Assembly: GCA_019118345.1 (NCBI GenBank)
Contig: DWZD01000011.1
Location: forward strand, 36,815 to 100,814
From: Candidatus Desulfovibrio intestinavium
GTDB taxonomy: Bacteria; Desulfobacterota; Desulfovibrionia; Desulfovibrionales; Desulfovibrionaceae
Direction: 5' to 3'
DNA length: 64,000 nucleotides
The position numbers and the translations under genes were made by a program. The stretch's first letter is position 1. The number at the start of each line of letters is the position of its first letter. Of this stretch, positions 8,758 through 19,399 are shown one piece after another. The notes beneath the pieces are model-generated. The model saw only the letters and a program-made list of their open reading frames with translations. It had not been told where the DNA came from and searched no databases.

Positions 8758-10440
8758 ATGGATGAAAGCCGCAGCAAAAAAATGAAAGCCGGGCTGGAAA
8801 AGGCCCCGCACCGTTCCCTTCTGTACGCGCTGGGTCTGACCCGCGAAGAAATGGATCGCCCGCTGGTGGGCGTGGTCAATGCGGCCAGCGAGGTCGTGCC
8901 CGGGCATCTGCACCTCGGCAAGCTGGCCGAGGCGGTCAAGGCCGGCGTCCGCATGGCGGGCGGCACGCCGCTGGAATTTCCGGCCATCGCGGTCTGCGAC
9001 GGCATTGCCATGAATCACGAGGGCATGCGCTTTTCCCTGCCCTCGCGCGAATTCATTGCCGATTCCATCGAAATCATGGCCCGCGCCCATGCCTTTGACG
9101 CCCTGGTCTTCATTCCCAATTGCGACAAGTGCGTGCCCGGCATGCTCATGGCCATGATGCGCCTGAACATCTCCTCCGTGCTCGTCTCTGGCGGCCCCAT
9201 GCTGCCCGGCGCGCTGGACAGCGCGCGCAAGGGCGACCTCATCACCGTGTTCGAGGGCGTGGGCCGGGTGCGCAACGGCCAGATGAGCGAAGAGGAGCTG
9301 ACCCGCTGGGAAGAACGCGCCTGTCCGGGCTGCGGCTCCTGTGCGGGCATGTTCACGGCCAATTCCATGAACTGTCTGGCCGAGACCATCGGCGTGGCCC
9401 TGCCGGGCAACGGCACCATCCCCGCCGTGCATGCGGCGCGCGTGCGTCTGGCCAAGCAGGCGGGCATGCGGGTCATGGAGCTGCTGGAACGCGGCATCCG
9501 GCCCCGCGACATCGTGACGCGCGGCGCGGTGGAAAACGCCATTGCCGTGGATATGGCCCTCGGCTGTTCCACCAATACCACCCTGCATCTGCCCGCCATT
9601 TTCCATGAGGCCGGTCTGGACATCGATCTTTCCGTCTTTGACGAGGTGAGCCGCAAGTCGCCCAATCTCTGCAAGCTCTCGCCCGCAGGCAGCCATTACA
9701 TGGTGGATCTGGACAATGCCGGGGGCATCCCGGCGGTCATGAGCGAGCTGGACAAGCTGGGTCTCATCCGTAAGGACTGCCTCACCGTCACGGGCAGGAC
9801 TGTGGGCGAGAACCTGAAGGAACGCAATGCCCGCATTCTGGATCCCGAGGTCATTCATCCGCTGGAAAACGCCTACTCCAAGGAAGGCGGCATTGCCATC
9901 CTGCGCGGCACGCTGGCCCCTGATGGCGCGGTGGTCAAGCAGTCTGCCGTGGCCCCGGAAATGATGCGCCGCGAAGTGACGGCCCGGGTGTTTGAAAGCG
10001 AGGAGGACGCCATGCGCGCCATCCTGGACGGCAAGATCACGCCCGGCGACGGGGTGGTGGTGCGCTACGAGGGGCCGCGCGGCGGCCCGGGCATGCGCGA
10101 GATGCTCTCGCCCACGGCGGCCATTACCGGCATGGGCCTCGGCAAGGATGTGGCCCTTTTCACGGACGGGCGCTTTTCCGGCGGCACCAACGGCGCGGCC
10201 ATCGGCCATATCTCGCCGGAGGCGGCCAACGGCGGGCCCATTGCGCTGGTGCGCGACGGGGATCGCATTCTTGTGGACATTCCCAACCGCAAGCTCGATC
10301 TGCTGGTGGCCGCGGATGAGTTGGAGCGTCGGCGTGCCGAGCTTTCGCCGCCGCAAAAGGAATGTCCCTATCCGGTGTTGCGCCGTTATGCCCGCATGGT
10401 GAGTTCCGCCGACAGCGGGGCCATGTACAAGCCGGTATGA
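8758..10440 (+). CDS. ilvD: Dihydroxy-acid dehydratase IlvD
   Basis: A 560-residue Fe-S dehydratase converting dihydroxy-isovalerate or dihydroxy-methylvalerate to the 2-keto acids of valine, leucine and isoleucine synthesis. Cluster cysteines C122 (NCDKCVPGM) and C195 ([11 protein letters not shown]) are in canonical positions, and the GMREM and TDGRFSGGT motifs are present. Length is standard for the enzyme. The ATG at 8758 has AAGGA about eight bases upstream; the open frame extends further left without a ribosome site. Monocistronic, ended by a strong terminator; no other ilv gene is in the window. Confidence 0.97.
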   Translation: MDESRSKKMKAGLEKAPHRSLLYALGLTREEMDRPLVGVVNAASEVVPGHLHLGKLAEAVKAGVRMAGGTPLEFPAIAVCDGIAMNHEGMRFSLPSREFIADSIEIMARAHAFDALVFIPNCDKCVPGMLMAMMRLNISSVLVSGGPMLPGALDSARKGDLITVFEGVGRVRNGQMSEEELTRWEERACPGCGSCAGMFTANSMNCLAETIGVALPGNGTIPAVHAARVRLAKQAGMRVMELLERGIRPRDIVTRGAVENAIAVDMALGCSTNTTLHLPAIFHEAGLDIDLSVFDEVSRKSPNLCKLSPAGSHYMVDLDNAGGIPAVMSELDKLGLIRKDCLTVTGRTVGENLKERNARILDPEVIHPLENAYSKEGGIAILRGTLAPDGAVVKQSAVAPEMMRREVTARVFESEEDAMRAILDGKITPGDGVVVRYEGPRGGPGMREMLSPTAAITGMGLGKDVALFTDGRFSGGTNGAAIGHISPEAANGGPIALVRDGDRILVDIPNRKLDLLVAADELERRRAELSPPQKECPYPVLRRYARMVSSADSGAMYKPV

Positions 10441-10465
10441 CGGCGCGGATGCTTGCGCCAGCGAC

Positions 10466-10500
10466 AAAAACGGAGAGGTCAGCCTCTCCGTTTTTGTGTT
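10466..10500 (+). terminator. Terminator after ilvD
   Basis: A long stem (10466-10478 with 10483-10495, core CGGAGAGG/CCTCTCCG, loop TCAG) ends in TTTTTGTG. Confidence 0.92.
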
Positions 10501-10557
10501 GCTGGGTCTCATTTTGTAACATTTGTACCGGCAGGAAGAAATCCAAAGAAATATCTC

Positions 10558-10584
10558 TAACTTTTTTGGCTCCCCGACCGATAA
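10558..10584 (+). promoter_or_regulatory. Sigma-28 (FliA)-like promoter of mcp1
   Basis: TAACTTTT, 11 nt, ACCGATAA. It lies 120 bp before the ATG of the first chemoreceptor, just after the ilvD terminator, and is one of the two closest matches to the consensus in the window. Confidence 0.75.
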
Positions 10585-10704
10585 TTATGTCGGTAATGAA
10601 TGTGCGGTTTTTCTCGTGCCCGGGTCAGCCCCCCCACTGCCCTGGGTCAGCGCTTGACCGGTGCGAAAATGGCCGTGTAACTCCAGTCCCCCTGAGAGGT
10701 TGGC

Positions 10705-12798
10705 ATGAAACTGAAACTGCAAGGCAGGATGATTGCCTTCATCCTGCTGCCCGCGTTGCTTGGTTTGTGCATTCTGGCAGGTATGGGCTATTCCAGCTCA
10801 GCCCGTGCCATTTACAATCAGATCAACAAGGATGCTCCGGTCGTTCTGGGCACGCTCAAGATCGGCATCGAGAATTTCTTCACCACCCTGCGCCGGGGCA
10901 TGTACATTCCGGTGGACAATCAGCGCGTGGTGCATTTCCTCGAGGCGCGCAAAGCCGGGATTGGGGGATCCGAGCTGAAGCCCTATTTCGAGGGCGGCAA
11001 CGAGGCTCTGAAATATTATATTGAGGTGACAAAGGCCCTCAATACCTGCGGCGTGGTGGTTCAGGACGGCACGGTGGTGCTGCATCGCGTTCTCGGCAGG
11101 GCCGAACCCGGCAATCTGCTGGGCAAGAACATGGGCGACCGCCCCTACATCAAGGCCGGCCTGGAAGGCAGGGAGGGCCTCGGCACCTACAAGAGCCGCG
11201 CCACCGGCGAGACCACGACCATCGTCAGCCTGCCCGTCATCCGGGACGGCGAGGTTCTGGGCGTGTTTTACGCGGGCATGGACAACATTACGCTCAGCAA
11301 GAATATTCTCGGTGCGGTGCAGCTGGGCGAATTCGGCGCGGCCTACATCTACAATGCCCAGGGCGAGGCCATCATGCACAGCGATTCCTCTCTCATCGGA
11401 ACCATCCATATGAGCGAGCCGCATGTGCAGGAAATGCTCCGCAAAAAGAACGGCAGCCTCGAATACGTCAACAAGGATGGCTTCACCAAGATTGTCTATT
11501 TCGAGGAAATGCCCGGCGTCCACTGGGTGGTTTGCGCGGAATTGGACAAGAATGAGATCATGAAGCCCGCGCACGAACTCCTCTTCCACGTCTGCCTGCT
11601 GGTGCTGGTGCTGGCGCTGGCGGTAGGTTCCATCATTTTCTTTACGGCCCGCGGCATAGTGCGGCCGCTGGCGATCAGCTCGGGCCTTGTGGCGCATGTG
11701 GCCAAGGGCGAGATGGAGCTTTCCCCCGAGGAAAGAAACGCCATTGAAAAGGCCGAGCGGCGCGGAGATGAACTCAGCGTGATGGCTGCCGGCATTCGGG
11801 ACATGGTCAAGAGCATCAGCGATCTGCTGCAGGAAAGCGAGCACAAGACCCAGGAGGCCCTCAAGGCCACCGAAGAGGCCAGGGCCGCCACGGCTCGCGC
11901 CGAGGAGGCCGCGCAACGGGCCGAAAACGCCAAGCGTGAGGGCATGCACGCCGCGGCCAGTCAGCTGGAGGAAGTGGTGGGCATCATCACCTCCGCCTCC
12001 ACCCAGCTTTCCGCCCAGATCGACCAGTCCGACCGCTCCGCGAGCGAATCCGCCCAGCGGCTGGCCGAGGCGGCCACGGCCATGAATGAAATGAATGCCA
12101 CCGTGCAGGAAGTGGCGCGCAATGCCTCCGAGGCCTCCCGCATGTCCGCCGAAACGCGTTCCAAGGCCGAACAGGGGGCGACGGTGGTGCAGCAGGCCGT
12201 GGACGGCATCGAAAAGGTGCAGGAAGTGGCCGAAGTCCTGCGCAACGACATGCAGCAGCTCAATGAGCATGCCCGTTCCATCAGCGCCATCATGGGCGTC
12301 ATTTCGGACATTGCCGACCAGACCAACCTGCTGGCCCTCAATGCGGCCATTGAGGCCGCCCGCGCCGGCGAGGCCGGACGGGGCTTTGCCGTGGTGGCCG
12401 ATGAAGTGCGCAAGCTGGCGGAAAAGACCATGGCTTCCACCTCAGAGGTGGGCAGCGCCATCAATGCCATTCAGCACAGCACCACCAAGAGCATGGAAGG
12501 TGTGGACAAGGCCGTGAGCCAGATCGGACAGGCCACGGAACTCTCCAATCAGTCCGGTCTGGCCCTGCAGGAAATCGTGGCCGATGCCGAAACCACGGCC
12601 GACGAGGTGCGGGCCATTGCCGCGGCCAGCGAGCAGCAGTCCGCAGCCAGCGAGGAAATCAACCAGTCCATCGTCCAGGTCAACGACATGTCCGGCAAGA
12701 CGGCCGAGGCCATGCGCGAGGCCACACAGGCCGTCGCCGCCCTGGCCGAGCAGTCCCGGCGGCTGGAAGCCCTGGTGGAGGACATGAAGCGTCAGTAA
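10705..12798 (+). CDS. Methyl-accepting chemotaxis protein 1 (Cache-type sensor)
   Basis: A 697-residue transmembrane chemoreceptor. TM1 is about residues 9-29, the periplasmic sensor about 30-290 (Cache-like, with [10 protein letters not shown] and GVFYAGMDN), TM2 about 293-316, then HAMP, a helical linker rich in Ala/Glu/Arg, and the signalling domain. The hairpin tip ([20 protein letters not shown]) that binds CheA/CheW is canonical. There is no C-terminal CheR-binding pentapeptide. The ATG has GAGAGG upstream. It is 2.9 kb from a close paralogue, with cheW between them; a 102-nt stretch of the two genes is almost identical (see findings). The ligand cannot be told from sequence. Confidence 0.93.
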   Translation: MKLKLQGRMIAFILLPALLGLCILAGMGYSSSARAIYNQINKDAPVVLGTLKIGIENFFTTLRRGMYIPVDNQRVVHFLEARKAGIGGSELKPYFEGGNEALKYYIEVTKALNTCGVVVQDGTVVLHRVLGRAEPGNLLGKNMGDRPYIKAGLEGREGLGTYKSRATGETTTIVSLPVIRDGEVLGVFYAGMDNITLSKNILGAVQLGEFGAAYIYNAQGEAIMHSDSSLIGTIHMSEPHVQEMLRKKNGSLEYVNKDGFTKIVYFEEMPGVHWVVCAELDKNEIMKPAHELLFHVCLLVLVLALAVGSIIFFTARGIVRPLAISSGLVAHVAKGEMELSPEERNAIEKAERRGDELSVMAAGIRDMVKSISDLLQESEHKTQEALKATEEARAATARAEEAAQRAENAKREGMHAAASQLEEVVGIITSASTQLSAQIDQSDRSASESAQRLAEAATAMNEMNATVQEVARNASEASRMSAETRSKAEQGATVVQQAVDGIEKVQEVAEVLRNDMQQLNEHARSISAIMGVISDIADQTNLLALNAAIEAARAGEAGRGFAVVADEVRKLAEKTMASTSEVGSAINAIQHSTTKSMEGVDKAVSQIGQATELSNQSGLALQEIVADAETTADEVRAIAAASEQQSAASEEINQSIVQVNDMSGKTAEAMREATQAVAALAEQSRRLEALVEDMKRQ

Positions 12799-12804
12799 GC
12801 TGCC

Positions 12805-12832
12805 GGCCCCTGAAGCGGGCGCTTCAGGGGCC
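12805..12832 (+). terminator. Hairpin after mcp1, probable terminator
   Basis: A 12-bp perfect stem (GGCCCCTGAAGC with GCTTCAGGGGCC) lies 7 bp after the stop. The T run is poor (TTGT), so termination may be partial. A second palindrome (AGGAGGCGGCC with GGCCGCCTCCT) is at 12880-12902. Confidence 0.65.
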
Positions 12833-13009
12833 TTGTCCGGCGGCTCGCCATGCGCGCCGGAGCGTGCGGCATCTTTTTCAGGAGGCGGCCCCGGGCCGCC
12901 TCCTTGGCGTTTGGCGTTCGCAAAGGCCTTCCGGGCCGGCGCAAAGGTTCTTTTTTGTCAATATCAAGGGGGGATTCAGGGCTTTTTCGCCCCCTGACGG
13001 CTCCATCCC

Positions 13010-13036
13010 TAATCTTTATTGCCCAGGCTCCGATAA
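13010..13036 (+). promoter_or_regulatory. Sigma-28 (FliA)-like promoter of cheW-mcp2
   Basis: TAATCTTT, 11 nt, TCCGATAA, ending 53 bp before the cheW ATG. The upstream half is identical to that of the cheV promoter. Confidence 0.75.
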
Positions 13037-13089
13037 GAAAAAGCGTATTCGCTGCAAGCCGACAACGGTACTACGTCTGGAGGAACGAA

Positions 13090-13554
13090 ATGAGTCAGGA
13101 AATTTCCCGTGAGGATGGTCTCCTGCAACTGGTGACCTTTCATATCGGCGAAGAGGAATTCGGGGTCGATATCCTGGCCGTGCAGGAGATCATTCGCCTG
13201 ATGCAGATAACCCCGGTGCCGCGTGCGCCCATCTACATCGACGGGGTCATCAACCTGCGCGGCAAGGTCATTCCGGTGGTCAACATGCGTGCCCGCTTCA
13301 GCCTGCCCGCGCAGGAAGCCACGCCGCAGACCCGCATTGTGGTCATGGAATTCGACCAGAAAATCGTTGGTTTTCTGGTGGATGCCGTCTCCGAGGTCTT
13401 GCGCATTCCGTCTTCCACGGTGGAGGATCCGCCGCCGGTGGTGGCGGGCATCGGCTCCGAATACATCCGCGGCGTCGGCAAGCTGGACGAACGTCTGCTG
13501 ATCCTGCTGGATCTTGACCGCCTCATGTCGCATCTGGATATTGACGGTCTCTAA
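13090..13554 (+). CDS. cheW: Chemotaxis adaptor CheW
   Basis: A 154-residue single CheW domain linking receptors to the kinase CheA. Family hallmarks are [33 protein letters not shown], and the end strand [16 protein letters not shown]. The ATG at 13090 has GGAGGAA upstream and follows a sigma-28-like box; the open frame reaches further left but without a start signal. It lies between two paralogous chemoreceptors, and the second begins 65 bp downstream with no terminator between, so cheW-mcp2 is probably one transcript. No cheA or cheY is in this window. Confidence 0.95.
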   Translation: MSQEISREDGLLQLVTFHIGEEEFGVDILAVQEIIRLMQITPVPRAPIYIDGVINLRGKVIPVVNMRARFSLPAQEATPQTRIVVMEFDQKIVGFLVDAVSEVLRIPSSTVEDPPPVVAGIGSEYIRGVGKLDERLLILLDLDRLMSHLDIDGL

Positions 13555-13619
13555 GATCGCATGCGCGCCCGTGGAAGGCGCAGCCATCTCCCCCCCTCTC
13601 CTTCAACAGGACTGTTTGC

Positions 13620-15698
13620 ATGAAACTGTTTACCAAGATGACCTTGACGATTCTCTGCCCGGCGCTGGTGGGTCTCGTCATTCTGGGGAGCGTCAGCTAC
13701 CGCAGCGCCTCATCGGCCCTGCTGGCGCAGATAGAGAACGATATCCCGACCCTGCTGGTTTCGCAGGAGATCGGCACCGAGCTGCTGTTCCGCACCCTGC
13801 GGCAGGGCATGGAAATGCCCGCCCAGAACGTCCGCGTGCTGGAAACCCTGCGCTTCTATGCCAACGGCATCAAGGACGAGCAGGACATGGCCGATATCGA
13901 TTCCCTGTTGGCCCACTATCTTTCGACGACCACGGGCATTGCGATCTGCGGCATCGTGGCCCCGGACGGCATCCTGCTGGGCTGCCGTAGCGAGGGCGAG
14001 GATGCGCCCAGCAAGTTGCGCGACAGCAAGGTGGCGGATCGCGAATACGTCCGGCAGGGCCTGCAGGGCAAGGCCAGCATCGGCACCTACATCAGCAAGG
14101 AAACCGGCAAGCTCAATACCATTGTCGGCGTGCCCGTCAAGGATGACGGGGCCGATGTGGGGGTATTCTTTGCCGGGCTGGACAATGCCCGCTTGTCGCA
14201 GCTGCTGCTCGGACGCATCAAGCTGGGCAACAAGGGCGCGGCCTACGTCTATACCCTTGACGGGGAAGTCATCCTGCACAGCGATGCCGCCCAGCTGGGT
14301 CGGGACGACGCCGCGGCGGCGCAGTTCCGGGCCATGCAGGGCAAGGAAGCGGGCAGGATCGAATTCGTCAACGACAAGGGCGAAAACAAGCTCCTGTATT
14401 TCCGGCTCATTCCCAGCGAGAACTGGTATTGCTGCATAGAGCTGGACGAGGCGGAAACCCTGGCGCAAGTGCATACCCTGCGCAATCTGGTCATCGTGCT
14501 GGGCGTCGCGCTGGCCCTGCTTGTTTCGGCCATCATCTTTGTGGTGGCCCGCGGCATCACCCGTCCCCTGGGCGCCTGCTCCCGCGTCGTGGAAGAGGCG
14601 GCGCGCGGGGAGCTGGAAATGTCGGCCCGTACCCGGGAAGATCTGCACAAGGCCGAGGGGCGCGGGGATGAGATCAGCGTGGTGGCGCGCGGGGTGCGCC
14701 ACATGATCGAAGGCATCAAGCGTCTGCTGGGCGAGAGCGAGGCCAGGGCGCAGGAGGCCGTCAAGGCCACCGAGGAGGCCCGGGCCGCCACGGCCCGCGC
14801 CGAAGATGCCGCCCGCCAGGCCGAGAATGCCCGGCGTGAGGGCATGCAGGCCGCGGCAAGCCATCTGACCGAGGTGGTGGAGGTCATCTCTGCCGCAGCG
14901 GCCCAGCTGTCCACCCAGATCAGCCGTTCGGACAGCACGGCGGCCCAGTCCTCTGCCCGTCTGGCCGAAGCGGCCACGGCCATGAGCCAGATGAATGCCA
15001 CCGTGCGCGAAGTGGCGCGCAACGCTTCGGACGCCTCGGCCATGTCCGCCGAAACCCGGCAGAAGGCCGAGGAGGGGGCGGCCGTGGTGCAGCAGGCCCT
15101 GGTCAGCATTCAGGAGACCCAGCAGCAGGCAGAGCGCCTCAAGGGCGACATGCACCAGCTCAACGAGCATGCCCGGGCCATCAGCGCCATCATGGGCGTC
15201 ATCTCCGATATTGCGGATCAGACCAATTTGCTGGCGCTCAATGCGGCCATTGAGGCGGCACGCGCGGGCGATGCCGGACGCGGTTTTGCCGTGGTGGCCG
15301 ACGAGGTGCGCAAGCTCGCCGAAAAGACCATGGCATCCACCAGCGAGGTGGGCAATGCCATTGCCGCCATTCAGCAGAGCACGGCCAAGAGCATGGAAAG
15401 TGTGGATCATGCCGTGGCGCAGATTGGGCAGGCCACTGAGCTGGCCAATCGATCCGGCCATTCCCTGACCCAGATCGTCTCCGACGCCGAGACCACGGCC
15501 GACGAGGTGCGGGCCATTGCCGCGGCCAGCGAGCAGCAGTCCGCGGCCAGCGAGGAAATCAACCAGTCCATCGTCCAGGTCAACGACATGTCCTCCGAGA
15601 CGGCTGAAGCCATGCGGCAGGCCGCACAGGCCGTGACCAACCTCACGGCGCAGGCGCAGCGGCTGGAGAAGCTCATCAACGAGATGAAAAACTGTTGA
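13620..15698 (+). CDS. Methyl-accepting chemotaxis protein 2 (paralogue of mcp1)
   Basis: A 692-residue chemoreceptor with the same architecture as mcp1: TM1 about residues 8-28, Cache-type periplasmic domain, TM2 about 285-308, HAMP, Ala/Glu-rich linker and the standard signalling tip ([20 protein letters not shown]). The sensor shares the framework of mcp1 ([13 protein letters not shown] versus [24 protein letters not shown] versus [12 protein letters not shown]) but diverges in the ligand region. It was therefore probably made by duplication and may sense a related compound. ACAGGA precedes the ATG. Likely co-transcribed with cheW. Confidence 0.93.
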   Translation: MKLFTKMTLTILCPALVGLVILGSVSYRSASSALLAQIENDIPTLLVSQEIGTELLFRTLRQGMEMPAQNVRVLETLRFYANGIKDEQDMADIDSLLAHYLSTTTGIAICGIVAPDGILLGCRSEGEDAPSKLRDSKVADREYVRQGLQGKASIGTYISKETGKLNTIVGVPVKDDGADVGVFFAGLDNARLSQLLLGRIKLGNKGAAYVYTLDGEVILHSDAAQLGRDDAAAAQFRAMQGKEAGRIEFVNDKGENKLLYFRLIPSENWYCCIELDEAETLAQVHTLRNLVIVLGVALALLVSAIIFVVARGITRPLGACSRVVEEAARGELEMSARTREDLHKAEGRGDEISVVARGVRHMIEGIKRLLGESEARAQEAVKATEEARAATARAEDAARQAENARREGMQAAASHLTEVVEVISAAAAQLSTQISRSDSTAAQSSARLAEAATAMSQMNATVREVARNASDASAMSAETRQKAEEGAAVVQQALVSIQETQQQAERLKGDMHQLNEHARAISAIMGVISDIADQTNLLALNAAIEAARAGDAGRGFAVVADEVRKLAEKTMASTSEVGNAIAAIQQSTAKSMESVDHAVAQIGQATELANRSGHSLTQIVSDAETTADEVRAIAAASEQQSAASEEINQSIVQVNDMSSETAEAMRQAAQAVTNLTAQAQRLEKLINEMKNC

Positions 15699-15717
15699 CG
15701 CCCTGCGGGGCGGCGGG

Positions 15718-15745
15718 AAAGGGGCGGTCACGGGCCGCCCCTTTT
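15718..15745 (+). terminator. Terminator after mcp2
   Basis: A stem (AAAGGGGCGG with CCGCCCCTTT, extended by weaker pairs) runs into TTTTG, 20 bp after the mcp2 stop. Confidence 0.8.
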
Positions 15746-15846
15746 GCTGTCCGGCAAGGCCCGCGCGCCCGGGGCGGCGCAGCAAGGCTTGCCCCCGGGG
15801 CATTAAGAGGATATGCAGATTTCATCCTTTTTTCGTGGAGGGCAGT

Positions 15847-17001
15847 ATGTCGTTGCGTCTTTCGCGTTCCATCGTGGGGGCCGCTGAAGCCGAGGCCGTG
15901 CGGCGCGTCATCGAGGAAGACGGTTATCTGGGCATGGGCAACGAGACCCGGCGCTTTGAGGAGGAACTGGCTGCCTGGCTCGGGGTGGAACCGTGGCAGG
16001 TCATCACCGCCAATACCGGCACCGCGGCGCTGACCCTGGCCGTGGACAGCCTCTTTGCCCACAGTCTTGTGCCGCATCGGGCCGGGGCGCTGCCGAAGAT
16101 TCTTGTGCCGTCCCTGACCTTTGTGGCCTCCTTTCAGGCCATTGTGGCCGCAGGCTGCCTGCCCGTGGCCTGCGACGTACTGCCGGAAACGGGCACCATT
16201 GATCTGCGCGATGCCGAAAAACGGCTGGACGGCGACGTGGTGGCCATCATGCCCGTACACTATGCCAGCAATCCCTGGCATCTGGACGAGGTGTACGACT
16301 TTGCCCGTCGCAAGGGGCTGCGCGTCATCGAGGATGCCGCCCATGCCTTCGGCTGCCGCCATCACGGCAAAAAGATCGGCAGCTTCGGGGATCTCGTCTG
16401 CTTCAGCTTTGACGGCATCAAGAACATCACCAGCGGCGAGGGCGGCTGCCTTGTCGCCTTTGACCGCGAATGCGCGCAGCGGGCCGCCGACGCGCGTCTG
16501 CTTTCCGTGGAGGGGGACACCCGTTCACGCTATGCCGGCACGCGCACCTGGACGCCGGACATCAAGCGTCTTGGTTGGCGCTTTCATCTCAGCAACATCA
16601 TGGCCGCCGTGGGGCGGGTGCAGCTCGCCCGGCTCAAGCCGGAATTCATACCCGCCCGGCGGGCGCTGGCCGCCCAGTATGCCGAGGCCCTTGACGGCCT
16701 GCCGCATCTTCGTCTGCTGCAAAGCGATCCCGAGGACTTCATCGTGCCCCACATCCTGCCCGTGCGCGTGCTGGACGGGCGCAAGGATGCCTTCAAGGAG
16801 GCGCTGGCCGCCCGGGACATCCCTACGGGCGTACACTACAAGCCCAACCATCTGCACACCTTCTTTGCCGCGCCCGGAGCGCTGCCCCTGCCGGTCTGCG
16901 AACGCCTCTTTGACGAGCTGGTGACCCTGCCCCTGCACCCCGGCCTGAGCCGCGAGGATGTGGCGACCGTCTGCGATGCCGCACGCGAGGCCCTGGCCTG
17001 A
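15847..17001 (+). CDS. DegT/DnrJ/EryC1/StrS-family sugar aminotransferase
   Basis: A 384-residue PLP aminotransferase of the type that converts NDP-keto-sugars to amino sugars. Visible are the nucleotide-sugar/PLP pocket (TANTGTAALTLAVDSL), the Asp that pairs with the pyridine nitrogen in VIEDAAHAFG, and the Schiff-base lysine in SFDGIKNITSGEGG. The ATG at 15847 has GGAGG five bases upstream and is preferred to an in-frame GTG four codons earlier. The glycosyltransferase starts 17 bp downstream, so the pair probably acts on one surface glycan. It could contribute to O-antigen, capsule or flagellin glycosylation; the chemotaxis surroundings make the last attractive but unproven. Confidence 0.9.
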   Translation: MSLRLSRSIVGAAEAEAVRRVIEEDGYLGMGNETRRFEEELAAWLGVEPWQVITANTGTAALTLAVDSLFAHSLVPHRAGALPKILVPSLTFVASFQAIVAAGCLPVACDVLPETGTIDLRDAEKRLDGDVVAIMPVHYASNPWHLDEVYDFARRKGLRVIEDAAHAFGCRHHGKKIGSFGDLVCFSFDGIKNITSGEGGCLVAFDRECAQRAADARLLSVEGDTRSRYAGTRTWTPDIKRLGWRFHLSNIMAAVGRVQLARLKPEFIPARRALAAQYAEALDGLPHLRLLQSDPEDFIVPHILPVRVLDGRKDAFKEALAARDIPTGVHYKPNHLHTFFAAPGALPLPVCERLFDELVTLPLHPGLSREDVATVCDAAREALA

Positions 17002-17018
17002 TCGGAAAAGGAGACATC

Positions 17019-18485
17019 ATGACTTCGGACGAATATCGCCGTCTCATCCGCAGCCTGCTGGCGCGGCGCTGGTTGCGCGTCGGCCTGCTGACCGCCCTGA
17101 CCGCGCTGCTGTACATCCTGCTGGGGCTTCTTCTGGTGAAGGGACTGGGCTGGCCCCTGCTGGTCGGCAATGCGGCGGCCTATGTGCTGAGTCTGGCGGT
17201 GCCCTATCTGGGGCAGTGCTTTGTGGCGCTCAGGCCCGTGGGCGGTACGCATCGGGAAATGACCCTGCGCTTTCTCAAACTGCAGGCGAGCGGCCTTGTG
17301 CTCAATACGCTGCTGGTGGGCATGCTGCATCTGGCGGGCCTCTCCTACGGGCTGAGCCTGCCGCTGGTCTGCGTTCTGGTGCCTGTCTGCCTCGCCGGGG
17401 TCTGCCGCTACTGGCTCTTCCGCGCTGACATGGGCGCAAACTCCGGCGAAACCGATCCGCGTTTCCTGCCTCCTGCCGAGGCCGGGCAGCAGCTCTGCTA
17501 TGTGCCCTGCAGCGAACCGCCGCGCGTCTCCGTGATCATGAACTGCCTGAACAGCGCCGGCAAGCTGGAGGAAAGCCTGCGTTGTCTGGCCGCCCAGAGT
17601 TTCACGGATTTTGAAGTCATTTTCTGGGACAACGTCTCCACGGATCAGAGTCCCTTCATTGCCCAGGCCTATGCGCCCCTGCGCGGCCGCCTGCGCTATT
17701 TTCGCGGGGAACGCACGGTGCCGCTGGGCGCGGCGCGCAATCTGGCCCTGCGCGAGGCCCGCGGCGATCTCATCGCCTTTCTGGATTGCGACGACCTCTG
17801 GCGTCCGACGAAGCTGGAAGATCAGGTGGCCCTTTTTGACGCCTTTCCGCAGGTGGGACTGGTCTGCACGGATACCGAGATTTTTGACGGCAAGCGGGTG
17901 CTCCGGCGCATCTTCGCCCACACCCGGCCCGTGGACGGCATGGCCTTTGCCGAACTCATGCGGCGGCAGTGGATTTCCATGTCGTCGGCCATGCTGCGCC
18001 GCAGCGCCCTGGAATCCCTTGCGCCCCTGCCCGCCGACGGCAGCGCCCCCGACTGGTTTGACGAGAGCCTCAACGTCTGCGAGGAGGCGGATCTTTTCTA
18101 CCGCATTGCCCACGACTGGGAACTGGCCCATGTGGATGCGCCGCTCACGCTCTGGCGCGTGCACGGCATGAATACGACCTTCCGCAAGTTCTCCCAGTTT
18201 GCCGATGAAACCCTGCGCATACTGGAAAAACATTGCCGCATCTACCCGGACTACGAGGAAGAGCATGCCGACCTTGTGGAGCTGCTCAGCCGGCGGGCGG
18301 CCTTTCAGCATGCCGTGGCCCTCTGGCGCGAGGGCAAGGGCGGGCAGGCCCGCGAATTGCTGGCCCCCTTCGGTTTCCGCTCGCTCAAGTACCGCATCTT
18401 CTGGCTGGCGAGCTTTCTGCCGTCCGCCTGCTTTGATCTGGCGGCCCGGCTCTACTTCGCCCTGCCGTCCCTGCTGCGCCGCTGA
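17019..18485 (+). CDS. GtrA-like membrane domain fused to family 2 glycosyltransferase
   Basis: A 488-residue protein with two parts. Residues about 20-145 contain four hydrophobic helices in a GtrA-like pattern (flippase/anchor proteins for polyprenyl-linked sugars). From about residue 168 it is a GT-A fold family 2 transferase: VSVIMNCLNSAGKLEESLRCL, DNVSTDQS, and the metal-binding DCDD in AFLDCDDLW. Domain order is anchor first, whereas the two usually occur as separate proteins. The ATG has AAGGAG upstream, and the gene follows the aminotransferase by 17 bp. Donor and acceptor sugars cannot be read from sequence. Confidence 0.85.
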   Translation: MTSDEYRRLIRSLLARRWLRVGLLTALTALLYILLGLLLVKGLGWPLLVGNAAAYVLSLAVPYLGQCFVALRPVGGTHREMTLRFLKLQASGLVLNTLLVGMLHLAGLSYGLSLPLVCVLVPVCLAGVCRYWLFRADMGANSGETDPRFLPPAEAGQQLCYVPCSEPPRVSVIMNCLNSAGKLEESLRCLAAQSFTDFEVIFWDNVSTDQSPFIAQAYAPLRGRLRYFRGERTVPLGAARNLALREARGDLIAFLDCDDLWRPTKLEDQVALFDAFPQVGLVCTDTEIFDGKRVLRRIFAHTRPVDGMAFAELMRRQWISMSSAMLRRSALESLAPLPADGSAPDWFDESLNVCEEADLFYRIAHDWELAHVDAPLTLWRVHGMNTTFRKFSQFADETLRILEKHCRIYPDYEEEHADLVELLSRRAAFQHAVALWREGKGGQARELLAPFGFRSLKYRIFWLASFLPSACFDLAARLYFALPSLLRR

Positions 18486-18511
18486 ACGCGGCGTCCGTCC
18501 GGCGGCAACGA

Positions 18512-18538
18512 ACAAGCCCGGCACCTTGCCGGGCTTGT
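18512..18538. terminator. Bidirectional terminator hairpin between the glycosyltransferase and rlpA genes
   Basis: A perfect 12-bp stem (ACAAGCCCGGCA with TGCCGGGCTTGT), loop CCT, lies between convergent genes. The T tracts on both sides are short. Confidence 0.7.
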
Positions 18539-18685
18539 CCCGTTTGGGTTCCTGAAGATGTCCCAAGATGTCCTGAAGATCTCCTGCAGGTCGCGCGTCT
18601 GCGGCCGTTTTCTCCGGCGCGGCGGGCGAACTGGCGGCCAGGGCGCGCCGGCGCCGTGCGGCATTGCGTTCGTGCCGAAGCGGGC

Positions 18686-19399
18686 CTAATCCTTGCCGCC
18701 GCCCACCACAAAGGCATGGGGATAGATGCGCTTGAGCACGGCCAGCATCAGCTTGGCCTTGGCGGTATCCGGCCACGGCCCCACCTGCACGTTCCAGAGG
18801 TTGTTGTTGCCGTAGATGAGCCGGCCCGCATAACCGGCGGCCGTGAGCGTGCGAATGAGTCCCTGGGCATTGTCCTTGATGCCGAACGCGCCGACCTGCA
18901 CATAATAGTCGCCCAGCACATCGCCGTCGTCCTTGATCTCGGGGATGCCGCTCAGGCTCTGGATGCGGACGCGAGCCGTGCCCGCGCCGATGACGCCCAG
19001 CCGCTGGGCACAGGCCTTGGACAGGTCGATGACCCGATCTTCCACAAAGGGGCCGCGATCGTTGATGCGCACAATGAGGGAGCGGCCGTTGGAAAGGTTG
19101 GTGACGCGCACCTTGGTATCCAGCGGCAGGATCTTGTGGGCGGCGGTAATGGCGTACTGGTTGAACCGCTCGCCGCTGGCCGTGGTCTTGCCGTGGAAGC
19201 CCGGGCCGTACCAGGAGGCGATGCCCTCTTCCACAAAGCCGTGGGCGGACTTGAGGGGATAGTACGTCTTGCCGCGCACCGTATAGGGCTTGGTGCCGGG
19301 CACGCCGCCCTTGCGCCAGGAGGAGGTTCCGCAGGCGCAGAGCTGGCCGAGGCAGATCAGCACAAGGCCGAGGGCAAGCCAGCGGAACAGGCGGTTCAT
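18686..19399 (-). CDS. rlpA: RlpA-like lipoprotein with SPOR domain
   Basis: A 237-residue outer-membrane lipoprotein. The signal ends in L-C-A-C, so the lipidated residue is Cys23. The double-psi beta-barrel spans about residues 55-150 with the RlpA signatures EGIASWYGPGFHGKTTASGE and RINDRGPF; the Asp of this last motif and the His of FHGKTT are the catalytic pair in septal lytic transglycosylases that cleave naked glycan strands. A SPOR domain follows (about 160-237: YYVQVGAFG, YGNNNLWNVQVGPW), which binds denuded peptidoglycan at division sites. Its start overlaps the preceding gene by 4 bp (ATGA), so translation is coupled. Confidence 0.93.
   Translation of the reverse strand: MNRLFRWLALGLVLICLGQLCACGTSSWRKGGVPGTKPYTVRGKTYYPLKSAHGFVEEGIASWYGPGFHGKTTASGERFNQYAITAAHKILPLDTKVRVTNLSNGRSLIVRINDRGPFVEDRVIDLSKACAQRLGVIGAGTARVRIQSLSGIPEIKDDGDVLGDYYVQVGAFGIKDNAQGLIRTLTAAGYAGRLIYGNNNLWNVQVGPWPDTAKAKLMLAVLKRIYPHAFVVGGGKD

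Noticed and set aside
10685..10710. CTGAGAGG before mcp1 as part of a thiamine riboswitch
   Set aside because: The remaining conserved parts are absent; the bases act as the ribosome site of mcp1.
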